Part shown: positions 44,617 through 56,134 of the stretch, piece by piece
How positions within the stretch are numbered: the first letter of the stretch is position 1
Layout of the letters: every line of letters starts with the position of its first letter
Source of the DNA: Delphinus delphis
Taxonomy: Eukaryota; Chordata; Mammalia; Artiodactyla; Delphinidae
Length of the DNA: 64,000 nucleotides
Direction: 5' to 3'
Assembly (NCBI RefSeq): GCF_949987515.2
Contig: NC_082687.1
Coordinates: forward strand, 26,686,132 to 26,750,131
Translations under genes and position numbers: made by a program
The notes under the pieces: generated by a model
Seen by the model: the letters and a program-made list of their open reading frames with translations, nothing else
The model's database searches: none
What the model was told of the DNA's origin: nothing

Positions 44617-45689
44617 TGTTGGGCATTTGCTCCGTCTTGAGTTGAGTTAACTGAGCAACAGGACAGGAGCCTCTGTATCCCTGGTTGAATATTCCTGTGG
44701 GGAAGATTTCCACTAGACATAGAGGAATGAGTTTGGCTTCTTGCCACAGTTTTACCTGTATGTGCGTCTGTGTTTAAATACAAAATCTACCCTGCCTTTC
44801 AGGTAAGCACTCTGCTAAGTTTTATCACTTTTACTCAAGTATTAGGACAATTAGGAGGATGGGAAGGCACACATAAATGTGACAGTCTATATTTTTACTG
44901 AAGTCAAGAATTTGGTCACTCAATTCCAATGAGTATCTGGTATTTTGAGTTGCTCACACAATGATGAACATGCTATGCAGGGTCCTCTGCTCACAAGATT
45001 TATAAAAAAATGATGCTAAAAGAGAACATGCCTTTTCCCAAATATATTTTCATAGTAAGGGTGCTCCTTCCTCATACCTTCAAAACCTCTTTTGGTTGGA
45101 AATCCAGGGATAGAATGCAGCTGTATGCCAAAAAGAACATGAAAATATCTAAAGCTGTCCAAAGAAGGTGCGGACTGCCTCAAAGGCAGTGCTCATAAGG
45201 GGCACAGCCATCCGATTTGGGTTGTGTGTCAGTAATTGGTTGGACTGGATGACTTTAAGATCCCATTCAAGCCTTTCTAAAAATTTTTAACTACCTTCTA
45301 AACACAGAGTAGGCAACACTGAAGTAGACAGCACAGAATTTTAATTATCCCAATAGAAAGAAACAAAGCATTACTGACTCATCACATAGTCTGCTCTCTA
45401 CTTTCTCTTCATTCTATATTCTTACATTGGTCACTTTCCCATTCATTAATTCATTTACTCAGCAAAAATTTTAGCGCTGTGCTAAACCCTAAAGAATTCT
45501 TCAAATGAGCATTATGTCTGAGAAAAGGTCCATTTCCTAGGTTTCAAAATATATCTCTAAGAGAAACTAGGAAGAAGTCTATACTTATATTTACTAGTTA
45601 ATAAGTTTATGAAGTAAGGGTGTTTACTCAATAGAAGGGGGAAAGTTTCAGTCCTCTTTCAGAGAACAGTCTAACCAAGTTTGCTTTTT
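44617..45689. other. Mostly unassigned; two small repeat fragments
   Basis: 45228-45290 ('ggttggactggatgacttta') resembles the 3' end of a MIR3-like SINE. 45440-45500 ('cattaattcatttactcagc') resembles an antisense L2 tip. The rest is unrecognised. Confidence 0.4.
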
Positions 45690-45850
45690 ACTTTATTGTT
45701 GTAAAATACAAATAAAGAAAAGTGCATAAAACAAAAATTTGCAGCTTAAAAAATTATTATACAGAAAATACCTATGTATCTACCATACAGGTCAAAAAAT
45801 AGCATTCCCAACCAATTCCATCACTCACCCAAATAAAACATTTTCCTGAT
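45690..45850 (-). repeat. Old L1M 3'UTR-like fragment
   Basis: 'gtgcataaaacaaaaatttg', 'gcagcttaaaaaattattat' and 'taccatacaggtcaaaaaat' resemble antisense old L1M 3'UTR. Tentative. Confidence 0.45.
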
Positions 45851-45949
45851 TTTTATGGTACCCATAAAGAAAGAAATTTTAACAATAATTTTTTAAATAG
45901 TGTGAACCAGATTATTGTTTCCTATAATCCGAAAGAGCTTATCTCATTT

Positions 45950-46690
45950 TTTTGAGGTGAAATTCATATAACATAAAATTAATCATTTTAAAGTGTCATA
46001 TAGTAAATTCACAATGTTGTGCAACCACCAACTCCATCTAATTCTAAAAAATTATCACCCCAAAATAAAACCCAGTACCCATTAAGCAGATGCTCCCCAA
46101 TCCTTCTTCTCCCATTCCTTGGCATCCACCAATCTGCCTTCTGTCTCTATGGATTTACCTATTCTAGATATTTCACATATCAATAAATGGAGTCATACAA
46201 TATGTGACCTTTTGTATCTGGCTTCTTTCACTTAACATAATGTCTTCAAAGTTCATCTGTATTGTAGCACAGATCGGTACTTAATTCCTTTTGATGGCTG
46301 AATACTATTCCATTGTGTATATCTATCATAATTCGTCCACCTATTCACCCATTGATGAATATTCGGAGAGTTTTCATCTTTCGGCTATTGTGAATAGCGC
46401 TTCTGTGAACATTCACATATAAATATTTGTTTGAGTAACTGTTTTTACTTCTTTTGGATATACAGCTAGGAGTGGAATTGTTGGGTCCCAGAGTTATTCT
46501 ACGTTGAATTTTTTTAGAAACTGCCAGACTATTTCCCACAGCAGTGGAAGCATTTTACATTCTCACCAGCAATGTTAAGAGGGTTTCAACTTCTCCACAT
46601 CCTTGCCAACACTTGCTATTTTTCATTCTGCTTTTGGTTTTTGTTTTTAATTATAGCTATCCAAGTGGATGTGAGGCGAGATCTCATTGT
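45950..46690 (-). repeat. Old L1M 3'UTR and ORF2 end
   Basis: Antisense in full order: 'cacaatgttgtgcaaccacc', 'tctatggatttacctattct', 'catatcaataaatggagtca', 'gctgaatactattccattgt', 'ttcggctattgtgaatagcg', 'ctaggagtggaattgttggg', 'ctccacatccttgccaacac'. Confidence 0.85.
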
Positions 46691-46839
46691 GGACTTTCCA
46701 TTGTTTTTACACAAAGCTTGAACGCAGAGAAATCCATCAACTAATTTCCTTAACAAACAATTATTACTGTTGTCTTGCAGGGAGTCTCCCCACCTCCAAG
46801 CATATGCCATTTTGTACCATAACAACACCAATAATAAAA

Positions 46840-47065
46840 ATGAGACTGGCTGATATTTACATAGTTCTGGTTGCTTTACATGTTTTATTTGATTAAGACT
46901 CAACCCTCACAACAACTCCATGAGGTAGGTATTATTGTTCGTTCCAGTTTACAGATGAGGAAACTGGGGCACTAAGATCGCAAGTGACTTGTCCAAGCTC
47001 TACAACCAGTAAATCCTGAAGCTGTGATTCAAACCCAGCTGGTCTGACACTGGAGTTCATTTTAT
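46840..47065 (-). repeat. MIR SINE, well preserved
   Basis: Antisense MIR in order: 'ggctgatatttacatagttc', 'ctcaaccctcacaacaactc', 'agatgaggaaactggggcac', 'agtgacttgtccaagctcta', 'attcaaacccagctggtctg'. Confidence 0.88.
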
Positions 47066-47826
47066 TCTTTCGTTGCCAGCTGTACCCCAAAGTAGTTGAA
47101 GCCCAGAGGCCTTCTAGATAGATATAAACCTGGTTAATGTAACTTAATTACAACACAGAGTTCAAACTCAGGCACTCATGCTGTATTTAAAATATAAATG
47201 TGTGATTAGGCTTTTAGTGCTTTGTTTTAAAACAACTGTTGTTACATGTGCCCCTGAATGCACTTCCACTCTCAGTAAGGGTCCAGCACCCTTCATCCCT
47301 GCTGGGTGGGTAATGGGAGGGTCCAATGGTCAGGCCCTAGGAAGCCAAGGTGGCTTCCTGCTACCTGTAATACTGCTCCCTCCAAGACCTGTAGGAGGCA
47401 CCATTCCATGCCCACCATCCAGCAAGGATTCAGCTCTGACACTCTGAATGTCTCCACCAACCTCCACCATGAACAGAGGCAAAATCTGAGCAGGGCTGAA
47501 AGAAACCATAACCTTCAGCTTTCCTCTCTGGACCCTCTCCATTTTCCCTCAGGCCTCTGAGCACGGAAAGCAGCAGTAAAATTTCGTGTCTCTGTGTAAA
47601 GAGAAAAAGAGCCAGTTTCTCCTCTACCTCTGGACCTTGAAACTCAGTTCCTGATTCAGCTCCAAACTGATAGGAAAAAAATCCTCTCCTTGACCTCACA
47701 GCATATGTTGGAATTTTAGATAAAAAGAACATTCCTTTCAAACACCTCCTCATTCTCCCCAAACCACAGCAATCAGTCTTCAACTGGTAAAGAAAAACTA
47801 GTTGTTGTTGCTGTTTTTTAATTTTA
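47066..47826. other. No assignable feature
   Basis: Apparently unique and less AT-rich than its surroundings. The long minus-strand open frame here (47430-48029) is partly SINE and is not taken as a gene. Confidence 0.4.
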
Positions 47827-47836
47827 AGAGATACTT

Positions 47837-48048
47837 TTTTTGTTGTTTGTTTGTTTGCGGTACGCGGGCCTCTCACTGTTGTGGCCTCTCCCGTTGCGGA
47901 GCAAAGGCTCCGGACGCGCAGGCTCAGCGGCCATGGCTCACGGGCACAGCCACTCCGCGGCATATGGGATCCTCCCGGACCGGGGCACGAACGCGTGTCC
48001 CCTGCATCGGCAGGCGGACTCTCAACCACTGCACCACCAGGGAAGCCC
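47837..48048 (-). mobile_element. CHR-type SINE, intermediate form
   Basis: Antisense, with exact 10-bp duplications at 47827-47836 and 48049-48058. CpG-rich with little decay; the tail has TTG interruptions (47841-47858). Confidence 0.97.
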
Positions 48049-48059
48049 AGAGATACTTA

Positions 48060-48394
48060 ATAGCAAATATCATGAACCACTGCTAAGGATGTGATCAAGA
48101 AATACCACAATATGACAAAGAGTGACTCAGAAGGTTATATAATGTTCTCGAATCCCCTAGGGGAACCAGAGAGTCCTGCAACTTTTGCCCTCATGTTTGT
48201 CATTCCGGCCTGAATGACCAGTGTCTGGGCGGTGTTCATGGTGTGTCGCCATCCGTCTGACAAAAGAGAGTAGGCCTGCCCTTCCAACCAACCACCACCC
48301 AGAAAAGAAGGAAAGGACCATCCAGTGAATACCTACTAAGTGCCAGGCACTGTGCCGGGCACTTTACAGACACAGAAGTAGCAATGGATGAAGG
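48060..48394. other. Mostly unassigned, with an L2/MIR tip
   Basis: 48325-48365 ('acctactaagtgccaggcac') is an antisense L2- or MIR-type tip. Nothing else was recognised. Confidence 0.45.
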
Positions 48395-48640
48395 AGGGCC
48401 GGGGAGTCAGGAAGACCAAGGTGTGACATGCAACTTCACCTCTCATCACCTGAGCAACTCCAGGCATGGTACTTAACCACTCTGTACCTCACTTTGCTCA
48501 TCTGTAAAATCTAATGGCTCATATCTCATAAAGACCATGGTGAGGATTGCATTACATAACATTGTCAAGGGCTTTGCACATAGACTGGAACAGAGGGGTG
48601 GCTCAGTGAGTGTTTGCTATTAATAGCAGCACTGCCATTA
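48395..48640 (+). repeat. MIR SINE, nearly complete
   Basis: Sense MIR in order: 'gggagtcaggaagaccaagg', 'tacttaaccactctgtacct', 'cactttgctcatctgtaaaa', 'gtgaggattgcattacataa', 'gctttgcacatagactggaa'. Confidence 0.85.
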
Positions 48641-48776
48641 TCATTGTTGCATTATTTCACATTCTCTTCCTAAGCAAAGTCAGAGAAAGCTCAGAATGGG
48701 AAGAACTCTAAGATCTAAGTCAGCTCTTCCAAGTTAGTCCCAAGAGACACTTCGGAGGGTAAGGTGTTCCTTTCAC

Positions 48777-48902
48777 CTGGATGTCCTTGCCACCAGGAAG
48801 CATCAAAGCGGGCACCAGGATTTAGTTCATTGCTCTTAATCTTAGTACCGCCTGCTCCATCGCTACTAAAGCACAAGTCCTCATAGTTCTTTCTAAACGG
48901 GC
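48777..48902 (-). other. Candidate symmetric (phase 1-1) exon, unidentified
   Basis: On the minus strand a good acceptor (CCTTTCTTCACAG, 48903-48915) precedes 126 nt. These end CATCCAG| and are followed by GTGAAAGG (48769-48776). The 267-nt open frame at 48715-48981 passes through both sites. It gives about 41 codons (PFRKNYEDLCFSSDGAGG..., ...FDASWWQGHP) and splits a codon after base one at both ends. Four CpGs are kept. No repeat is recognised here. I recognise no domain. A true exon, a fossil exon or chance are all possible. Confidence 0.22.
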
Positions 48903-48981
48903 CTGTGAAGAAAGGATTCAACCCCAAATGCAAATTTGCACCACTCACAGAAACAAAAAATGCCATTTCAATTGTTGTCAC

Positions 48982-49889
48982 AGGTCAGGGGTGGTACTAA
49001 AATGAAAGACCACGAACTCACTGCTGGAATAACCAACTCCCTCCTGCCAAGGGTTTACATTGCTACTGAAAGGACGAAAAGTCTTCTTTAAAATGTCTCA
49101 TGCCAGATGGGGCCATTGAAAACTTTTGCCCATTTTTAGAACAAAATTGGAATTGGCCTTTTATGGCAATTCAAAAGCAGGCAGATAGTATCTGCAATTA
49201 TTTGCTTCTTTGCATTTATGGAATTGCTGCTCCCCAAAGCAGGTGGCCTGAAGCAAATCATGCCAGCTGCTTCCAGAATAATCCATGTTTGTACAATCAC
49301 ACACACACTCCAAAAAGTCCAACAGGAACTAAACAGAAACGGGCCCATGAGAAAAACAGGTCACTGATGCATGCACCTTGGCCTACGGTTGGCCAGATGT
49401 CTGTCCTCCCTTTTTGCCCTTGGACACTTTTTTAGCTCTTGTCTTACTTGACTTTTTGAATACTTTCTGAAGCACTTACACTGCTGTGTAATGGAAACTT
49501 TACAGCTTTCTGGGAACTGCCTCATCCCAGTCCTAGTGGCATCCTGCTCCCCAGGTTCTCTTGTCCCCTTTCTGCTTCTCTGTCTCTGTCTTCTTCCTGG
49601 GTGCATCTTCCCTGTCACCCCCCGCAACCCCGACTCAGACTATGGTGTTTCCTGGGATGCCCATCTCAGTGGTCCTGTCTTCTCACTATATGGTACATAT
49701 AACCGCATGGACATATAGCCTACTACTGGGAGGAATGGAATCTGAATAACGCATTTCAGATAGAGAGCACTCTAAAAACTTAAATCTTCCTTTTTTTTTT
49801 CAAATAAAGTACGAGCACATATATTTTTGAAGGCATTTATATATTCCTCAAATAAAGCAGCTTAAGGTAAAACCTCTAGATCATGTCCT
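48982..49889. other. No assignable feature
   Basis: Apparently unique. Short overlapping open frames (49100-49435, 49491-49749) carry no recognised motif. Confidence 0.4.
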
Positions 49890-49999
49890 GCCTTCTTGTT
49901 TCAGCTCCTAGACTGTGAACAAGTGTCCTTTCCGTGGTCTATTTAAGGCCACATTTTTCACATTTTCATGCTCTTTGTTGTCAGTGATTTCACTGTTTA
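49890..49999 (+). repeat. Tigger (pogo-like) DNA transposon relic, left piece
   Basis: 'tcatgctctttgttgtcagt' and 'gatttcactgtttaaaatgg' match the segment before the Tigger transposase start. It continues at 50727 beyond an inserted L1. Confidence 0.65.
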
Positions 50000-50012
50000 A
50001 AATGGCCACCTA

Positions 50013-50726
50013 GAATGTAAATTGGTGCAGCCACTATGGAAAACAGTATGGAGGTTCCTTCAAAAACTAAAAATAGAGTTACCATAGGAGCCAGCAATCC
50101 CACTCCTAGGCATACATCCCGAAAAGATGAAAACACTAATTCAAAAATACACATGCACCCCAATGTTCATAGCAACACTATTCACAATAGCCAAGAATAG
50201 TGGAAGCAACCTAAGTGTCCAACAGTAGATGAATGGATAAAGATGTGATATATGTATACACACACACACACATACACACACACACACAAAATGGAATATT
50301 ACTCAGCCATAAAGAAAACAAAATATTGCCATCTGCAGCAACATGGCAGGCCCTAGAGATTACCATACTAAGTGAAGTAAGTCAGACAGAGAAAGACAAA
50401 TATCATATGATATCACTTACCTGTGGAATCTACAAAAATAATACAAATCAACTTATTTACAAAACAGAAACAGATTCACAGACTTAGAAAACGATCTTAT
50501 GGTTACCAAAGGGGAAAAGAGGGAGGGATAAATCAGGAGTATGAGATTAACAGATACACACCACTATATATAAAATAGATAGGCAACAAGGATAACACAG
50601 GGAACTATATTCAATATCTTGTAATAACCTGGAAAAGAATCTGAAGCTGTGCACCTGAAACTAACACAACATTGTAAATCAACTGTAGTTAAATTAAAAT
50701 AATAAATTTGTTAATTTAATTAAATT
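50013..50726 (+). mobile_element. 5'-truncated older L1 (ORF2 C-terminus + 3'UTR)
   Basis: It starts at 'aatgtaaattggtgcagcca' and ends 'acattgtaaatcaactgtag' with a TTAAT-rich tail. A 13-bp duplication lies at 50000-50012 and 50727-50739 (one mismatch). It contains an AC-rich microsatellite (50250-50288) at the same ORF2 position as the one at 42993. It cuts a Tigger relic. Confidence 0.95.
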
Positions 50727-50739
50727 AAATGCCCACCTA

Positions 50740-51085
50740 ATGCAGTGCTGAATTGTCATCTAGTGTTCTTAAGTGCAAGAAGGCTGTGATGTGTCTTAAG
50801 GGAAAAATACACGTGTAAGATATGTTTCATCGAGGCATGAGTTACAGTGCTGTTGGCTGTGAGTTCAATGGTAATGAATCAATGATATACATTAAATAAG
50901 GTGTTTTTAAACAGAAGCACATATAAAACAAGATTACATGTTGATCAATTGACAAAAATGCTGCCACCAGAGGCTCAGAGGAAGCCAACCTTGTATTTCC
51001 CCTAGGAATGATGCTGTGGTATTTGATAATTTACTGTTTGCAGCAACATTATAGACCATAACCACCATGAATAATGAGAACTGAC
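50740..51085 (+). pseudogene. Tigger-type transposase remnant, right piece
   Basis: Sense text decodes in pieces to a helix-turn-helix region of a pogo/Tigger transposase. Around 50830-50900 'ggcatgagttacagtgctgt' and 'gttcaatggtaatgaatcaa' give a GMSYSAVG..FN.NES-like reading, followed by an in-frame stop. It is a dead relic ending near 'taatgagaactgactg' (51064-51085), the terminal region. Confidence 0.7.
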
Positions 51086-51089
51086 TGAA

Positions 51090-51599
51090 TATACAATTCA
51101 CTCATGCTTTCCACAAATATTACATTAAATGCATCATGAGCTAGAGGTAACAGTGTCTAGGATGAAGAAAAACGGATAATAAATATTTGTTGAATAAACT
51201 TAATGCTGCCTTAAATAGAAATAACAGATGTCATAATACACCTGTTTTTAATCCAACATTTAGGTACATTTTCTGAAAAACCTCAAGCGTGATGGCTTTA
51301 TAAACTTCCTTTGCCTGGGCTACATTTGCTTGCAATAGCAATTAACCTCCGTTTCTCACAGGCCAACCCACGCTTTGATACCAGAGATTCTTACAAAGGA
51401 GAACATCCAAAACAACTTCACTGATTGCTGAATTGCTGATTCTCCTTAAGGAGAGCTTTCCATTCATTTAAAAAATTTTTTTAAGACCATTAAGCTTTTT
51501 TCCAACCCAATCCATTCTCCTCCTGCAAGGGGATACAATTACAACGTACCTTTCATTCACTGATAGAGATATACTGATTCTACAACATTCTACATCAGT
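51090..51599. other. No assignable feature
   Basis: Unrecognised apart from a possible L2 tip at 51175-51205 ('aataaatatttgttgaataa'). Confidence 0.4.
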
Positions 51600-52055
51600 A
51601 TTTCTGAAAGAGTAGCCAGGAAAGAAGTTGTTTAAAGAGAGAAGGAAGTATCCATAAACTCAATCTAACCATAAAGAAACATGAGAAAAATTCAAACTGA
51701 GGCACATACTACAAAATACCAGTACTCTTGAAAAGTTTCAAGGTCACAAAAGACAAAAGACAGAGGAACTGCCACAGATTTGAGGACACTAAGGCGGAAT
51801 GACAACTAAATGTAACATATGATCCTGGGTTGGGTCCTAAAACAGAAAAGGACGTTGATGGAAAACTGAAGAAATTTGAATAAAGTCTTTAGCTTAGTTA
51901 AGAATATTGTATCAATGTCATGTCTTAGTTTTGCCAATTATATCTCAGTTATGGTTGGTTTTAACATTACGGGAAGCTGGGTGAAAACTATGGGAATTCT
52001 CAGTAATCACTCTGCAATTCTTCCCTAGGTCTAAAATTAAATTTGAAAAAAACGT
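51600..52055 (+). repeat. Old L1 (L1ME-like) 3' end
   Basis: 'agaatattgtatcaatgtca', 'gctgggtgaaaactatggga' and 'ctaggtctaaaattaaattt' follow an old L1 3'UTR. The start is uncertain. Confidence 0.55.
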
Positions 52056-53053
52056 CTTGAAGAGAGGGAGAGATTAAGAGAGGAAGGAGATGGCTCATCC
52101 TATATTCCAAGTATAAATGTTGAATTGAAGCCAGGATGGGGCGGAGGGAAGGGTAGACAAATAGCTACTTTGGGTAACTGGGCGAATTCCTTGCAGCCCA
52201 TAGGGGCCCATCATTTTCTGAAAGAACTGACCAGAAGTAGTTCCTTACTAGTACTACATGGGAAGCAACTGTCCCCAGAGCCCTTAATTTCCTGTCTTCT
52301 AGAAGATTTCTCCAGGCACCCTGAGTACTGAGACACCTTCCAGCTGGAATGGTCTAGACAGAAGAGGGACCTGGAGCTCTGCAAACACAAAGCACATTTG
52401 GGAAACTGTATTTCACCTGAAAACTTAGCATACGGGGCTCTTCATGGCCTGGCAGTGTTTCCTCTGGGCATGAACTCTATGCAGAAGGGACAAGTGTCTT
52501 CAAATGTCCTTCTGGGAAAACAAAGACCCTAAAGACCCAGTCCTGTGCCATTACATGACCTTGACAATGCTAGTTCATAATCATTACAAGCTATAATTTC
52601 CCCCAAGTTCTTTTGAAAGTCTGTTGCTGTTTAAACTCTTGTCTTGGTGTAAGTACTAGAAATCACAATGGGCGTGATCCAAACAGAGGGCAGGGAGCTA
52701 CATATTCCCTCCCTGAAAATACATCAAAGCTAGGATGTGTTAATCTGAAATACTGGGAAATTTATTTTAATTTTTGTGAGTTCCATGAGCCAGTCCTTCC
52801 TGACAGCCACCTGGTGAGTGGGAGGCATTGAGCCCCGACTCTTAATTAATGATCTGAACGGCCACTGGGCATCCTTACAACTTTGGAACAGTCTTCATGA
52901 TCATAACCTCCATCTAGCCAGGAAATATGAGAGCTCAGAGCTATACACCAAGGTCAGTGTATCAGATGCAAGAAATCCAAACTACTGGACTCAGAGTGTC
53001 ACACTTCCTAATCTCAGAAAAATTCAAAGGCCCTAAATCTTCAGTCCGCTTGG
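52056..53053. other. No assignable feature
   Basis: Apparently unique sequence up to the target site of the full-length L1. Confidence 0.45.
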
Positions 53054-53073
53054 AAGAAATGCTTAAATTCTGG

Positions 53074-55131
53074 ACTGAGGAGCTTCAAGATGGCGGAAGA
53101 GTAAGACGTGGAGAGCACCTTCCTCCCCACAAATACATCAGAAATACATATACATGTGGAACAACTCCTACAGAACACCTACTGAACGATAGCAGAAGAC
53201 CTCAGACCTCCCAAAAGGCAAGAAACTCCCCACGTACCTGGGTAGGGCAAAAGAAAAAGGAAAAAACAGAGACAAAAGAATAGGGACGGGCCCTGCACCA
53301 GTGGGAGGGAGCCGTGAAGGAGGAAAGGTCTCCACACACTAGGAGCCCCTTCGCGGGCGGAGACTGCGGGTGGCGGAGGGGGAAAGCTTCGGCGCCGCGG
53401 AGGAGAGCACAGCAACAGGGGTGCGGAGGGGCAAAGCAGAGAGATTCCCGCATAGAGGATCAGGGCCGACCGGCACTCACCAGGCCGAGAGGCTTGTCTG
53501 CTCACCCGCTGGGGCGGGCGGGGCTGCGAGCTGAGGCTCGGGCTTCGGTCGGAACGCAGGGAGAGGACTGGGGTTGGCAGCGTGAACACAGCCTGAAGGG
53601 GTTAGTGCGCCACGGCTAGCCGGGAGGGAGTCGGGGGAAAAGTCTGGAGCTGCCGAAGAGGCAAGAGACTTTTTCTTCCCTCTTTGTTTCCTGGTGTGCG
53701 AGGAGAGGGGATTAAGAGCGCTGCTTAAAGGAGCTCCAGAGACGGGCGCGAGCCGCGGCTAAAGCGCGGACGCCAGAGACGGGCCTGAGACGCTAAGGCT
53801 GCTGCTGCCGCCACCAAGAAGCCTGTGTGCGAGCACAAGTCACTATCCACACCCCCTTCCGGGGAGCCTGTGCAGCCCGCCACTGCCAGGGTGCCCGGAT
53901 TCAAGGACAACTTACCCGGGAGAACGCACGGCCCACCTCAGGCTGCTGCAACGTCATGGCGGCCTCTGCTGCCGCAGGCTTGCCCCGCATCCGTACCCCT
54001 CCCTCCCCCCGACCTGAGTGAGCCAGAGCCCTCGAATCAGCGGCTCCTTTAACCCCGACCTGTCTGAGCGAAGAACACACGCCCTCAGGCGACCTACACG
54101 CAGAGGCGGAGCCAAATCCAAAGCTGAACCCCGGCAGCTGAGCGAACAAAGAACAGAAAGGGAAATCACTCCCAGCAGCCTCAGGAGCAGCGGATTAAAG
54201 CTCCACAATCAACTCGATGTACCCTGCAGCTGTGGAATACCTGAATAGACAACGAATCATCGCAAACTGAGGAGATGGACTTTGGGAGAAACGATATATA
54301 TTTTTTTTTCTTTTTCTCTTTTTGTGAGTGTGTATGTTTATGCTTCTGTGTGTGATTTTGTCTGTATAGCTTTGCTTTTACCATTTGTGCTAGAGTTCTG
54401 TCTGTCCGTTTTTTGGGTTTTTTTGTTTTGTTTTTTTAGTATAGTTATTAGCACTTGTTATCATTGCTGGATTTGTTTTTTGGTTTGGTTGCTCTCTTTT
54501 TTCTTTCCTTTTATTTTATTACATTAAAATTTTTTTTAATAATTATTTTTTATTTTAATAAATTTATTTTACTTTACTTTATTTTATTTTATTTTATTTC
54601 ACCTTCTTTCTTTCTCTCTTTCTTTTTTTTCTCCCTATTATTCTGAGCTGTGTGGATGACAGTCTCTTGGTGTTCCAGCCAGGCATCAGGGCTGTGCCTC
54701 TAAGTTGGGAGAGCCAAGTTCAGGACACTGGTCCACAAGAGACCTCCCAGCTCCACATAGTATCAAACAGAGAAAATCTCCCAGAGATCTCCATCTCAAT
54801 GCCAAGACCCAGCTCCACACAATAACCAGCAAGCTAGTGCTGGACACCCTATGCCAAACAACTAGCAAGACAGGAACACAACACCATCCATTAGCAGAGA
54901 GGCTGTCTAAGATCATAATAAAGCTACAGACACCCCAAAACACATGACCAGACGTGGACCTGCCCACCAGAAAGACAAGATCCAGCCTCATCCACCAGAA
55001 CACAGGCACTAGTCCCCTCCACCAGGAAGCCTACACAATCCACTGAACCAACATTGGCCACTGGGTACAGACACCAAAAACAACGGGCACTACTAACCTG
55101 CAGCCTGCGAATAGGAGACCCCAAACACAGT
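53074..55131 (+). promoter_or_regulatory. L1 5'UTR / internal promoter
   Basis: 53086-53096 (CAAGATGGCGG) fits the YY1 site at the head of mammalian L1s. 53280-54160 is strikingly GC- and CpG-rich compared with the rest of the window. 54295-54640 is a T-rich block with ATTTT repeats. L1 5'UTRs carry an internal pol II promoter, often with antisense activity. Activity of this copy is not shown. Confidence 0.85.
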
Positions 55132-56033
55132 ACGTTAAGCAAAGTGAGAAGACAGAAAAACACACAGCAGATAAAGGAGCAAGATAAAAAACCCACCAGA
55201 CCTAACAAATGAAGAGGAAATAGGCAGTCTACCTGAAAAAGAATTCAGACTAATGATAGTAAAGATGATCCAAAATCTTGGAAATAGAATGGAGAAAATA
55301 CAAGAAACGTTTAACAAGGACGTAGAAGAACTAAAGAGCAAAAAAACATGATGAACAGCACTATAAATGAAATTTAAAATTCTCTAGAAGGAATCAATAG
55401 CAGAATAACTGAGGCAGAAGAACAGATAAATGATCTGGAAGATAAAATAATGGAAATAACTACTGCAGAGCAGAATAAAGAAAAAAGAGTGAAAATAACT
55501 GACAACAGTCTCAGAGACCTCTGGGACAATATTAAAAGCACCAACATTCGAATGATAGGGGTCCAGGAAGAAAAAGAGAAAAAGAAAGGGACTGAGAAAA
55601 TATTTGAAGAGATTATAGTTGAAAACTTCCCTAATATGAGAAAGGAAATAGTTAATCAAGTCCAGGAAGCACAGAGAGTCCCATACAGGATAAATCCAAG
55701 GAGAAACATGACAAGACACATATTAATCAAGCTATCAAAAATTAAATACAAAAAAAATTTAAATCAGCAAGGGAAAAAAAATAAATAACATACAAGGGAA
55801 TCCCCATAAGGTTAACAGCTGATCTTTCAGCAGAAACTCTGCAAGCCAGAAGGGAGTGGCAGAACATATTTAAACTGTTGAAACGGAAAAAGCCACAAGC
55901 AAGATTACTCTACCCAGCAAGGTTCTCATTCAGATTCGACGGGGAAATTAAAACCTTTCCAGACAAGCAAAAGCTAAGAGAATTCAGCACCACCAAACCA
56001 GCTTTACAACAAATGCTAAAGGAAGTTCTCTAG
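55132..56033 (+). pseudogene. L1 ORF1 (RNA-binding chaperone), inactivated
   Basis: The expected start position reads ACG at 55132. A frameshift lies near 55190, since the first frame runs into TGA at 55210. More breaks occur around 55350-55385. The surviving part 55450-55788 contains the coiled-coil end and RRM region (DSLRDLWDNIKSTNIRMIGV-like), then the C-terminal domain continues in another frame to TAG at 56031. ORF1p normally forms coiled-coil trimers that coat L1 RNA in the cytoplasm. Confidence 0.88.
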
Positions 56034-56134
56034 GCAGGAAACACTAGAGAAGGAAAAGACCTACAATAACAAGGAAAAGACCTACAATAACAATAACAAG
56101 GAAAAGACCTACAATAACAAAAACAATTAAGAAA
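56034..56134 (+). repeat. L1 inter-ORF spacer with 21-bp tandem units
   Basis: Three copies of a 21-bp unit (AGGAAAAGACCTACAATAAC...) start at 56051, 56072 and 56099. The third is offset by an extra 6 bp. Confidence 0.92.

Noticed and set aside
44496..44783. His-Thr-rich minus-strand open frames
   Set aside because: They are the translation of the TG/CA tract at 44539-44616.
47430..48029. 199-codon open frame on the minus strand, the longest outside L1
   Set aside because: Its N-terminal part is translated CHR SINE (antisense to 47837-48048). The rest has no motif and no splice or promoter context.
51361..51423. Acceptor-like 'ccgtttctcacag' followed by a short open frame (ANPRFDTRDSYKGEHPKQLH, stop)
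   Set aside because: Only about 20 codons and no other support; too weak to list as an exon.
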